Notes under the pieces: generated by a model
What the model was told of the DNA's origin: nothing
Seen by the model: the letters and a program-made list of their open reading frames with translations, nothing else
Database searches by the model: none
In this document: piece after piece, positions 8,494 to 15,975 of the stretch
Layout: every line of letters begins with the position of its first letter
Position numbering within the stretch: position 1 is the stretch's first letter
Position numbers and translations under genes: made by a program
Assembly: GCA_030427925.1 (NCBI GenBank)
Contig: JAUICJ010000003.1
Location: 62,001 to 126,000, forward strand
Length of the DNA: 64,000 nucleotides
Direction: 5' to 3'
From: Bacteroidia bacterium
GTDB lineage: Bacteria; Bacteroidota; Bacteroidia; Flavobacteriales_D; Sanyastnellaceae

Positions 8494-8943
8494 ATGAAAA
8501 ACACCCTGTTCCTCTTCGCGGTGCTCGGGATGACCTGCGTCTCCCTTGCACAAGAGTCCCCGTCGATTGGAATCCGTGGAGGCTTGGCCAACGGATTGGC
8601 ACTGAAATGGTTCCTCTCAGGCGACACCGAAGCCGTGGAAGGCATTGTGACCGTTCGCGGATCGGGTTCCAATTCCACCCTCGCCATTACCGCATTGTAC
8701 GAGCTCCACAACTACGACTTCGCCTCCGAGGCGCTGCGGTGGTATTATGGGGCGGGGCCTCATTTGGCCATGAGTTCGAAAGAAACGGACATCGGCATCG
8801 ACGGCATCATCGGCATCGAATACCGCATCAACAAAGGCCCCATCAGCTTGAGCGCAGACTGGAAACCGAGCTTAGCCATCATCGGGGCTGGCGGCTTGGT
8901 CGGCGACGAAGGTGCCATCAGCTTGAGGTACCGTTTGCAATAA
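8494..8943 (+). CDS. Small secreted beta-barrel-like protein
   Basis: The 149-residue product has a signal peptide (MKNTLFLFAVLGMTCVSLAQ) and then alternating amphipathic strands ending in aromatic or basic residues (IGIRGGLANGLALKWFL, ALRWYYGAGPHLAM, GIEYRINKGPISLSADWKP, AISLRYRLQ). The penultimate aromatic/Leu-Gln end resembles outer-membrane beta-barrels of the small porin/OmpW-like type. I do not recognise a specific function. The gene sits alone between two hairpin terminators. Confidence 0.75.
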   Translation: MKNTLFLFAVLGMTCVSLAQESPSIGIRGGLANGLALKWFLSGDTEAVEGIVTVRGSGSNSTLAITALYELHNYDFASEALRWYYGAGPHLAMSSKETDIGIDGIIGIEYRINKGPISLSADWKPSLAIIGAGGLVGDEGAISLRYRLQ

Positions 8944-8971
8944 AAAAGGAGGCCGCGGGGCCTCCTTTTTT
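8942..8971. terminator. Bidirectional terminator between the barrel gene and sqr
   Basis: AAAAAAGGAGGCC pairs with GGCCTCCTTTTTT around a 4-base loop. The A-tract/T-tract symmetry lets it act on both strands, serving the two convergent genes. Confidence 0.88.
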
Positions 8972-8991
8972 GGGTTCGTTTGATCGGGCAA

Positions 8992-10254
8992 TCACATTTT
9001 GCCCTTCATCATTTTGTTCCAATAGAGGTAGGGCAAACCGTACTTTTTCAAAATCCACATGCTCCAGTTCTCCTTCGTGGTGTCCACGAATTTGCTGAGG
9101 AAGGGATCGCTGTCGCGGACGTTGTCGTACTTGAATTCTGCCAAGACCATTTTGCCATAGCCCGTCACCAAAGGGCACGAGCTGTATCCTTCGTAACGCT
9201 TCTTCCCCATGGACTTTAGCTTGATGAGGGTGAGGATGTTGTCCACAACCACGGGGGCCTGCTTGCGAACGGCAGCGCCGGTTTTCGCGGTGGGCAGGGC
9301 CGCCACGTCTCCCAATCCGAAGACATTCGGGAACTCGTTGTGCTGCAGGGTGAACTTGTCCACGTTGAGCCAGCCTTTCGAAGGACCGTCTTGGTGCGCC
9401 AACGGACTCGCCTTCACAAAGTCGGGCGCGCTTTGCGGTGGGGCCAGATGCAGCATTTCGTAAGGCATGACGACCGTGGTTTCGCCTGCCAGGTCTTCGC
9501 CCAGCGGGTTGCCGTTTTGGATGACACAGCCCGATTCTTCCTTCGTCCAACGGAAATGAATTTCCTTCTTCGCGCTGTCGATTTTCACCGGAGAGTAGAA
9601 CGTTTTCAGGTGGATGTTCTTGCGGTTGATGACTTTCGTCAAGGTTTTGGCGAAATCCTTCACGCCAAAAATCACGCTACCCGGTGTGGCAAAAATCACC
9701 TCGGCATCGTCGCGAACTCCTGCCTTCCGAAACGCGTCATCCGCCAAGTACATGATTTTTTGCGGAGCACCGCCGCACTTGATCGGCGTAGCAGGTTGCG
9801 TGAACACCGCGTTTCCGCCTTTGAAATTCTGGATGATGCGCCACGTCTTCTCCGGATCGATGTAATTCGAGCACACCGAATCGGTCTCAAGCGCTTCGCG
9901 GAGGCCTTCAATGCCATCCAAATCGTATTGCAACCCAGGACAGACGACCAAGTAGTCGTAGGTTAAATCCCCGGAACTCTTGGTGCTCAGCGAGTTGTTC
10001 GCGGGATCGAAGGTTGTCACCCCATCCTGGACCCACTTCACGCCGGAAGGAATGAGCGACGCCATGTCGCGTCGGGTGTTCGCGTAATTGTACGTCCCTG
10101 CGCCGACCAAAGTCCAAGCGGCTTGGTAATAATGATCCTTGGACGGATCGATGATGGCAATGTCGAGCGAAGCGTCGTGGTTCCGAAGCTGAGCCGCGGT
10201 CATGATGCCTGCGGTCCCGCCGCCGACGATGAGGATTTGATGGTGTTTGCTCAT
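8992..10254 (-). CDS. sqr: Sulfide:quinone oxidoreductase (type II/mitochondrial-like)
   Basis: This 420-residue FAD enzyme oxidises sulfide at the inner membrane and passes electrons to quinone. The N-terminal dinucleotide fold is VGGGTAG at residues 10-16. The flavin-site segment HYYQAAWTLVGAG follows, and a second FAD motif is VFGLGDVAALPTAKTG. The two redox cysteines of the type II/SQOR group are present: Cys160 in PIKCGGAPQKI and Cys360 in SSCPLVTGYGKM. The C-terminal amphipathic segment (YLYWNKMMKGKM) fits monotopic membrane binding. It lies downstream of, and is separated by a terminator from, thioredoxin and rhodanese genes on the same strand. A -7-like TACCTTTT sits at 10270-10277. 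Confidence 0.9.
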   Translation of the reverse strand: MSKHHQILIVGGGTAGIMTAAQLRNHDASLDIAIIDPSKDHYYQAAWTLVGAGTYNYANTRRDMASLIPSGVKWVQDGVTTFDPANNSLSTKSSGDLTYDYLVVCPGLQYDLDGIEGLREALETDSVCSNYIDPEKTWRIIQNFKGGNAVFTQPATPIKCGGAPQKIMYLADDAFRKAGVRDDAEVIFATPGSVIFGVKDFAKTLTKVINRKNIHLKTFYSPVKIDSAKKEIHFRWTKEESGCVIQNGNPLGEDLAGETTVVMPYEMLHLAPPQSAPDFVKASPLAHQDGPSKGWLNVDKFTLQHNEFPNVFGLGDVAALPTAKTGAAVRKQAPVVVDNILTLIKLKSMGKKRYEGYSSCPLVTGYGKMVLAEFKYDNVRDSDPFLSKFVDTTKENWSMWILKKYGLPYLYWNKMMKGKM

Positions 10255-10336
10255 GAGCTGTGTCGTTGCAAAAGGTATTTCGCGTCCAAACTACACGACC
10301 ACCGAAGGCGCAAACGTGACCTCGGTCGCATAAATT

Positions 10337-10366
10337 AAAAAAGGAGGGCGATGGCCCTCCTTTTTT
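10337..10366. terminator. Symmetric hairpin terminator after the thioredoxin gene
   Basis: AAAAAAGGAGGGC pairs with GCCCTCCTTTTTT around GATG. It lies 16 nt past the trx stop and upstream of sqr. Its sequence nearly copies the terminator at 8942-8971. Confidence 0.87.
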
Positions 10367-10382
10367 AGAACAATGCGTAAAC

Positions 10383-10691
10383 TCAGTTGTTTTCGAACGG
10401 CTTTACCGCGGACTCCAACTGGGATTTCGTGTGGTAACCGCTCGCGCGCCACACCAATTCACCCGCTTTGAAGAGCAGCAGCGTGGGAACGCCCCGGATG
10501 CCGAAGGCTTGACCGAGCTGCGGGTTTTGGTCGATGTTCACCTTCAATACCCGCAATTGCTCGCCGTGCGAAGCCGCTAAGGAGTCGATCTCGGGCATCA
10601 TGGCTTGGCACGGTCCGCACCAATCCGCGAACACGTCCACCAACACCGGCGTGTCCCCCGAAATCAGGTCCTTGAAACTCTCCTTTGCCAT
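10383..10691 (-). CDS. Thioredoxin
   Basis: A 102-residue single-domain thioredoxin with the canonical active site WCGPC (Cys25 and Cys28), the cis-Pro segment GVPTLLLF, and no signal peptide, so it is cytoplasmic. It starts 3 bp after the rhodanese stop and is transcribed with it, then terminated by the hairpin at 10337-10366. Pairing with a rhodanese and neighbouring sqr suggests it reduces persulfides or glutathione/bacillithiol-type mixed disulfides formed from sulfide oxidation. That role is inferred from context, because general thioredoxin function is equally possible. Confidence 0.93.
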   Translation of the reverse strand: MAKESFKDLISGDTPVLVDVFADWCGPCQAMMPEIDSLAASHGEQLRVLKVNIDQNPQLGQAFGIRGVPTLLLFKAGELVWRASGYHTKSQLESAVKPFENN

Positions 10692-10694
10692 GGC

Positions 10695-11006
10695 TCAGGC
10701 GAGGTGAGCAATGGATCCAAAACCGCCCAAATTGTAGACGTTTTGAAATCCGTTCGACTTCAAGAACTGGGTGGCGGCTCCGCTGCGGGCTCCGCTCCGG
10801 CAGTAGAGGTAGTGGTTTTGGGACTTGTCGAGGGAAGCCATTTGGCCTTCCATCTCCCCACCCATCCAATCGATCACTTTCGCTCCGGGCCACGTGCCTT
10901 CAGCCGCTTCGCCCCGGGTCCGACAATCGATTACCACGCCGCCTTCCGCTTGCAACTTCTGCACAAACTGCTCGGCAGTCAAATCTGTTTTAGGTCCAAA
11001 GAACAT
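10695..11006 (-). CDS. Single-domain rhodanese (sulfurtransferase)
   Basis: The 103-residue protein begins [14 protein letters not shown] and has the rhodanese fold with the active-site loop CRSGARSG (catalytic Cys69) and [18 protein letters not shown]. It lacks a signal peptide. Rhodaneses carry sulfane sulfur as a Cys persulfide. With trx (3 bp downstream) and sqr close by, it may accept the sulfane sulfur made by SQR. The 90 bp to the divergent prfC holds its promoter; CAACTTTG on the minus strand (11023-11030) is a one-mismatch -7 candidate. Confidence 0.92.
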   Translation of the reverse strand: MFFGPKTDLTAEQFVQKLQAEGGVVIDCRTRGEAAEGTWPGAKVIDWMGGEMEGQMASLDKSQNHYLYCRSGARSGAATQFLKSNGFQNVYNLGGFGSIAHLA

Positions 11007-11081
11007 GTCGTTGATTTTTCGGCAAAGTTGAGGCGCGAATGTCGGCTTGTCCGTGAACGAAGTCACACTCGCTTCCGGTGC

Positions 11082-11089
11082 TATCTTCG
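11082..11089 (+). promoter_or_regulatory. -7-like box abutting prfC
   Basis: TATCTTCG matches TAnnTTTG at seven of eight positions and ends only 7 nt before ATG 11097, implying a leaderless or near-leaderless mRNA. Confidence 0.4.
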
Positions 11090-11096
11090 CGCCGCC

Positions 11097-12695
11097 ATGT
11101 CGCAAATCCAAGAAGAAATCGCCCAACGGCGGACGTTCGCCATCATCAGCCACCCGGACGCCGGGAAGACCACGCTGACCGAGAAGTTCCTCCTTTTTGG
11201 CGGAGCCATCCAAACCGCTGGGGCCGTCAAGAACAACAAGATCACGAAGACCGCCGCGTCCGATTTCATGGAGATTGAGCGCCAGCGGGGCATCTCCGTC
11301 GCGACGTCGGTGATGGCGTTTCATTACCGTGACAAGCTCATCAACCTGCTCGATACCCCGGGTCACCGGGATTTCGCTGAAGACACGTACCGCACGCTGA
11401 CCGCGGTGGACAGCGTGATCCTCGTGGTGGATTGCGTGAAAGGGGTCGAGGCCCAAACCGAGCGCCTGATGGAAGTCTGCCGGATGCGCGACACCCCGGT
11501 CATCATCTTTGTGAACAAACTGGATTTGGAAGGCCAAGACCCGTTCGACCTCTTGGACGAGTTGGAAACCAAGTTGAACATCCAAGTGCGCCCGCTCTCG
11601 TGGCCCATCAGTGGAGGGCAATCGTTCAAAGGCGTGTATTCGTTGTACGACTCGAAGGTTCGGCTCTTCAATCCGGACAAAACCCGCATCGCCAAAGACG
11701 TCGTTGCCATCGATGACCTCAGCGACCCCACCCTCGACGAACTCGTCACGGGACCCCACGCGGACCAGCTCCGCGAGGACGTCGAACTCATCGACGGCGT
11801 ATACGAACCTTGGGATGCAGCACCCTACCTCGAGGGCAAAATGGCGCCGGTGTTCTTCGGCAGCGCCGTCAACAACTTCGGCATTCAGGAAATGCTCGAC
11901 ACGTTCATCCAAATCGCTCCGGATCCGCGCAAACGGTCCGCCGATGTCCGCGATGTAGCCCCCACCGAGCCCACCTTCACCGGTTTCATCTTCAAAATCC
12001 ATGCGAACATCGACCCCCGTCACCGGGACCGGATTGCCTTCCTGCGCGTCTGCAGCGGCACGTTCAAGCGGAACACCTTTTTCTACCACACCCGGCTGGA
12101 CAAGAAGTTGAAGTTTGCGAATCCGGCGACGTTTTTGGCCCAAGATAAAAGCGTCATCGACGAAGCCTGGCCGGGCGACGTCGTGGGCCTTTACGATACC
12201 GGCAATTTCAAAATCGGAGACACCCTCACCGAAGGCGAACACCTGCAATTCCGAGGCATCCCCAGCTTTTCGCCCGAGATTTTCAAGGAATTGGTCAACA
12301 AGGACCCCATGAAGAGCAAGCAGCTCGAAAAGGGCATCCAGCAGCTGACGGACGAAGGCGTGGCCCAGCTGTTCATCCGCGAAGTCGGCAACCGGAAGAT
12401 CGTGGGAACGGTCGGCGAACTGCAATTCGAGGTCATCCAATACCGTTTGGAACACGAATACGGAGCCAAATGCGAATTCCAAGCGAAACCTTATTACAAA
12501 GCCTGCTGGCTCGTCTCCGACCACCCGGAAAAACTCGCGGAATTCAAGCGCATCAAAGGAACGGAAATGGTCAAGGACAAAGACGGAAACGACGTCTTCC
12601 TCGCGCCTTCGAAGTTCCTCCTCGACATGGAAATCGCGAACTATCCCGAGATCACCTTCCACTTCACCTCCGAATTCAAGACCGCCAAGGCGTAA
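11097..12695 (+). CDS. prfC: Peptide chain release factor 3 (RF3)
   Basis: RF3 is a translational GTPase that recycles RF1/RF2 from the ribosome after termination. The 532-residue protein has G1 [10 protein letters not shown] near residue 19, G2/switch I with [12 protein letters not shown]3 [11 protein letters not shown] and G4 NKLD. Domain II and a C-terminal domain with [13 protein letters not shown] follow. Length matches the family. The start at 11097 is the first ATG giving the conserved N-terminus ([20 protein letters not shown]). It stands alone on its strand and is divergent from the rhodanese-trx operon. Confidence 0.97.
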   Translation: MSQIQEEIAQRRTFAIISHPDAGKTTLTEKFLLFGGAIQTAGAVKNNKITKTAASDFMEIERQRGISVATSVMAFHYRDKLINLLDTPGHRDFAEDTYRTLTAVDSVILVVDCVKGVEAQTERLMEVCRMRDTPVIIFVNKLDLEGQDPFDLLDELETKLNIQVRPLSWPISGGQSFKGVYSLYDSKVRLFNPDKTRIAKDVVAIDDLSDPTLDELVTGPHADQLREDVELIDGVYEPWDAAPYLEGKMAPVFFGSAVNNFGIQEMLDTFIQIAPDPRKRSADVRDVAPTEPTFTGFIFKIHANIDPRHRDRIAFLRVCSGTFKRNTFFYHTRLDKKLKFANPATFLAQDKSVIDEAWPGDVVGLYDTGNFKIGDTLTEGEHLQFRGIPSFSPEIFKELVNKDPMKSKQLEKGIQQLTDEGVAQLFIREVGNRKIVGTVGELQFEVIQYRLEHEYGAKCEFQAKPYYKACWLVSDHPEKLAEFKRIKGTEMVKDKDGNDVFLAPSKFLLDMEIANYPEITFHFTSEFKTAKA

Positions 12696-12747
12696 TGAAT
12701 TTTCATTTGATTGTGAGGAAGCCGGGCTCAACATTCTCGCGCTGCAG

Positions 12748-12755
12748 TACCTTGC
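12748..12755 (+). promoter_or_regulatory. -7-like box before the regulatory-domain/TBDR operon
   Basis: TACCTTGC ends 5 nt before ATG 12761. The same octamer occurs at 61681-61688 before another gene start. Confidence 0.3.
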
Positions 12756-12760
12756 AAGCC

Positions 12761-13402
12761 ATGAACGCGGTTCGGAACATGCTCGCAGCACTTTGCTTGA
12801 TGTTGGGAATGGGCGGGGCGATGGCCCAGCAAGACAGCCTTGTGTTGCCCGACGTGTTGCAGGTTTCGGGAATGGTGGTGGTGGGCGACTCGCTGACGCC
12901 GCTTCCCTTCGCCACGGTTTACCGGATTCGGGACGAACGCGGCACCATGACGGATGTTCGGGGATTCTTTTCGTTGCCGGCTTTGGCTGGGGACACGTTG
13001 AGGGTCAGCTCAGTGGGCTACATCGCCAACGATTTCGTCATTCCCGAAGGGAACGAAAGCGGTCGCTACCGAACCGTTCAGATGCTCGAACAGGACACTG
13101 TGGTGCTGGAAGAAGCGTTCATTTATCCGTGGCCGACGCGCGAGCGGTTTCGAGCGGATTTCTTGTCCTTGGAAGTCGGGCTTGACGCGTATTCCGTCGG
13201 AAACCAGCGCTTGAGGGATTTGAGCGACTACGACCGGCTCGTCTACATCGGTGACGATGCAGCAGGTGCTTACGCGGCCCAAATGCAGCAGCAAGCAATT
13301 CAAGCCGGTCAACTCGGCACCATGCCCACGGTCAGCCTGCTGAACCCCTTGGCTTGGGCCCAATTCTTCCAAGCCCTCCGGAACGGCGATTTCAAGCGAT
13401 GA
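12761..13402 (+). CDS. Secreted CarboxypepD_reg-like domain protein
   Basis: The 213-residue precursor has a signal peptide (MNAVRNMLAALCLML, cleavage near GAMAQQ) and one CarboxypepD_reg-like beta-sandwich at about residues 30-105 (VSGMVVVGDSLTPLPFATV, TDVRGFFSLPALAGDTLRVS). A helical C-terminal part follows (LSLEVGLDAYSVGNQRLRDL). Such standalone proteins are common in Bacteroidetes and have no established function. The stop overlaps the TonB-dependent receptor start as ATGA at 13399-13402, so it probably works with that receptor. A gene of the same architecture lies at 62039. I chose 12761 because upstream in-frame codons would bury the signal peptide. Confidence 0.8.
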   Translation: MNAVRNMLAALCLMLGMGGAMAQQDSLVLPDVLQVSGMVVVGDSLTPLPFATVYRIRDERGTMTDVRGFFSLPALAGDTLRVSSVGYIANDFVIPEGNESGRYRTVQMLEQDTVVLEEAFIYPWPTRERFRADFLSLEVGLDAYSVGNQRLRDLSDYDRLVYIGDDAAGAYAAQMQQQAIQAGQLGTMPTVSLLNPLAWAQFFQALRNGDFKR

Positions 13403-15945
13403 GGGCGATTGCGTGGGTGGTGTTGGGCTGGTGTTGGGTCTCGGCGGGGTGGGCCCAATCCGGTGTGCTCCAGGGCCGCGTCATGGACGCGGCGGGAGGC
13501 GCATTGCCTGGTGCCACCGTCATTCCAACGGATTTTCCGCGCCTTGCACGCACGACCGAACAGGATGGAACCTATCGGCTGGAATTGCCGGCGGGGCGCC
13601 CGCTCGAAGTGCGATTCAGCTTCGTCGGTTTCGAACCCGTGGTGCGCGTCATCACCCTTGAGGAGGGCGAAAACCGGATGGTCGACGTGCGGCTGCGAGC
13701 CGGGGTGTCCTTGGGAGCCTCCGAGGTCGTGGCGGACGGGGAACGAACGGAACCCGTGCGCCGAATTGACCCGCGGGTGGCGGTGCGCATTCCTTCGCCT
13801 CGGGGCAGCATCGAGGACCTCTTGCTTCAAGCGCCCGTGAATTTCACCAGCGAATTGAGTTCGGGGTACAACGTGCGCGGGGGCAGCTTCGATGAGAATT
13901 TGGTCTACGTCAACGACATCGAGGTCTATCGCCCCTTTCTCGTGCGCGCTGGCCAACAAGAGGGCCTCTCGTTTCCGAACCCTGACATGGTCGAATCCAT
14001 CACGTTCAGCGCGGGCGGTTTCGAGGCCAAATACGGAGACAAACTCAGTTCCGTCCTCGACATCCGCTACCGGAAACCCACCGAATCCGGAACGCGCCTG
14101 AGTGCAAGCCTCCTCGGTGTGCAATGGCAGCAGGACGCCGTCAGCTCGGGGGATTTGGGCCAACGGCACCGCCTTACGCTCAACACGGGATTGCGTTACC
14201 GCGACAACAGCTACGTGCTCGGCACCTTGGACGAAGGCGGCGAATACCAGCCGCGCTACCTCGATGGCCAGGCCTTCCTGACGTACGACCCGGACGGCTT
14301 TGGACCTTGGGATGTCGAAGTGCTGGGCATGGTGGGCGCCAACCGCTACACCTTTTTTCCCGCGACGCGCCAAACCGATGTTGGGAACATCAACGAAGCC
14401 CTGCGCCTGACGATCTACTTCGACGGGCAGGAGCAAACTTCGTACACCACAGGCTTCGGTGCCGTGTCCATCAACCGCACGACGGAAAACACGCGGTGGC
14501 GCCTGATCGGGTCGGCCTTCCGAACGCAGGAGAGCGAGGAGTTTGACATCTTGGGGGCGTATTATTTGGATGAGTTGGATCGGGATTTGGGGTCGGACGA
14601 GCTGGGGTCGGTGCTGGTGAATCGCGGGGTGGGTGCCTTCCTCGATCACGCGCGGAATCGGTTGGATGCATCCGTACTGAGCGCGGCATTGAAGGGGTCG
14701 ACGACGCCAGCCGGTTCGCGCCACTTCCTTGAATGGGGGGTCAAATTCACGCACGAGGACATTGCGGACGTACTGAGCGAGTGGAGCTTGGTGGATTCGG
14801 CGGGGTACATCAGTCCCCACCCCTTGGATTCCATCGGCTATGCGGATGCTTCCGAGCGACCGGACCAAACCATCGAACTCAACGACATCGTTCGCGCCTC
14901 CAACCGCGTGGCATCCCAGCGGGCCCAAGCGTACTTCCAGGACTCGTGGTCGCGGGAACGGGCGAACGGCGGGCGGTGGGATCTCAATGCCGGGATACGC
15001 GGGCATTACTGGAGTTTCAACCAGCAACTCGTGGGGGGACCGAGGGCGCGCATTGCGTACACCGCTCCAGAAGACACGTCGGGAACTTCGACGGTGTGGC
15101 GCTTGGCTGGGGGGTACTATTACCAGCCGCCGTTTTACCGGGAAATGCGGTTCCTCGATGGCTCCGTGAACCCCGACATCCGGGCGCAACGAGCGGTGCA
15201 TGCCGTGTTGGGAATGGACCGCGTGTTCGTGATGTACGGGCGCCCGTTCAAGCTGGTCGGGGAACTGTACTACAAGGATTTGGACCAACTCATCCCCTAC
15301 GAAATCGAGAACGTCCGGATGCGGTATTACGCGACGAACAACTCGCGGGGGTACGCCACGGGGTTGGACCTCATGCTCAACGGCGAGTTCATTGAAGGGG
15401 TCCAAAGCTGGATGCGTGCAAGCGTCATGAAAACCGCTGAAGACCTCGTCGACGACGGCTACTGGCAACCGCTCAACAGCGACGGCGAATACATCATTCA
15501 GGGCTTCACGCTCAACAACGAGGCGGTCGACAGCGTGCGCATCGAACCGGGGTTCATTCCCCGCCAAACCGACCAGCGGTTCAACATGTCGATGCTGTTT
15601 CAAGACGAAATGCCCGGGGACGATCGGTACAAGGTGTTGGTTTCGTTGTACTTCGGGACCGGACTGCCTTTCGGACCGCCATCGTTCGAGCGCTACAAAG
15701 ACATCCTGCGGACGCCGCCGTATCGCCGGGTGGACGTGGGGTTCTCACGGGAACTGTTCACGCCGACGGAGGAACGGCCGAATCGGAGGGCATCGGGATT
15801 TGTCTCGGTCGAGGTGTTCAACATCCTCGGGATTCGGAACACCATCAACCACACCTGGATCGAGGACGTCAACGGAAGGCTGTACGCCATTTCCAATTTC
15901 CTGACGGATCGCCGAGTGAACGTGAAAATCGGGCTGCAATTCTGA
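13399..15945 (+). CDS. TonB-dependent outer-membrane receptor with CarboxypepD_reg domain
   Basis: The 848-residue protein has a signal peptide (MRAIAWVVLGWCWVSAGWAQ) and an N-terminal CarboxypepD_reg-like domain at about 22-105 (LQGRVMDAAGGALPGATVI). A plug follows at about 120-230 (SSGYNVRGGSFDENLVYVNDIEVY, SAGGFEAKYGDKLSSVLDI), then a roughly 600-residue beta-barrel ending NVKIGLQF. It imports an unknown ligand across the outer membrane using TonB energy. No SusD partner is adjacent, so a polysaccharide-utilisation role is not supported. Neighbours are the ATGA-coupled secreted protein upstream, and a lectin-like surface protein and dihaem peroxidase downstream. Substrate unknown. Confidence 0.92.
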   Translation: MRAIAWVVLGWCWVSAGWAQSGVLQGRVMDAAGGALPGATVIPTDFPRLARTTEQDGTYRLELPAGRPLEVRFSFVGFEPVVRVITLEEGENRMVDVRLRAGVSLGASEVVADGERTEPVRRIDPRVAVRIPSPRGSIEDLLLQAPVNFTSELSSGYNVRGGSFDENLVYVNDIEVYRPFLVRAGQQEGLSFPNPDMVESITFSAGGFEAKYGDKLSSVLDIRYRKPTESGTRLSASLLGVQWQQDAVSSGDLGQRHRLTLNTGLRYRDNSYVLGTLDEGGEYQPRYLDGQAFLTYDPDGFGPWDVEVLGMVGANRYTFFPATRQTDVGNINEALRLTIYFDGQEQTSYTTGFGAVSINRTTENTRWRLIGSAFRTQESEEFDILGAYYLDELDRDLGSDELGSVLVNRGVGAFLDHARNRLDASVLSAALKGSTTPAGSRHFLEWGVKFTHEDIADVLSEWSLVDSAGYISPHPLDSIGYADASERPDQTIELNDIVRASNRVASQRAQAYFQDSWSRERANGGRWDLNAGIRGHYWSFNQQLVGGPRARIAYTAPEDTSGTSTVWRLAGGYYYQPPFYREMRFLDGSVNPDIRAQRAVHAVLGMDRVFVMYGRPFKLVGELYYKDLDQLIPYEIENVRMRYYATNNSRGYATGLDLMLNGEFIEGVQSWMRASVMKTAEDLVDDGYWQPLNSDGEYIIQGFTLNNEAVDSVRIEPGFIPRQTDQRFNMSMLFQDEMPGDDRYKVLVSLYFGTGLPFGPPSFERYKDILRTPPYRRVDVGFSRELFTPTEERPNRRASGFVSVEVFNILGIRNTINHTWIEDVNGRLYAISNFLTDRRVNVKIGLQF

Positions 15946-15962
15946 ATCTGCGGAACGCGCCG

Positions 15963-15970
15963 TATTTTGT
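15963..15970 (+). promoter_or_regulatory. Possible -7 box before the lectin/CHU_C gene
   Basis: TATTTTGT has TA followed by TTTTG with spacing one base short of TAnnTTTG. It ends 5 nt before ATG 15976. Confidence 0.22.
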
Positions 15971-15975
15971 GCAAG

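Noticed and set aside
11007-12791. Minus-strand frame extending the rhodanese gene upstream through prfC
   Set aside because: The rhodanese domain begins at 11006 with a normal start. The extension is antisense to the conserved RF3 gene.
13309-15603. Long open frame (764 codons) antisense to the TonB-dependent receptor
   Set aside because: It is a shadow frame produced by GC-rich codon bias. The plus strand has a signal peptide, plug and barrel in proper order, while the antisense product is Arg/His/Pro-rich without domains.
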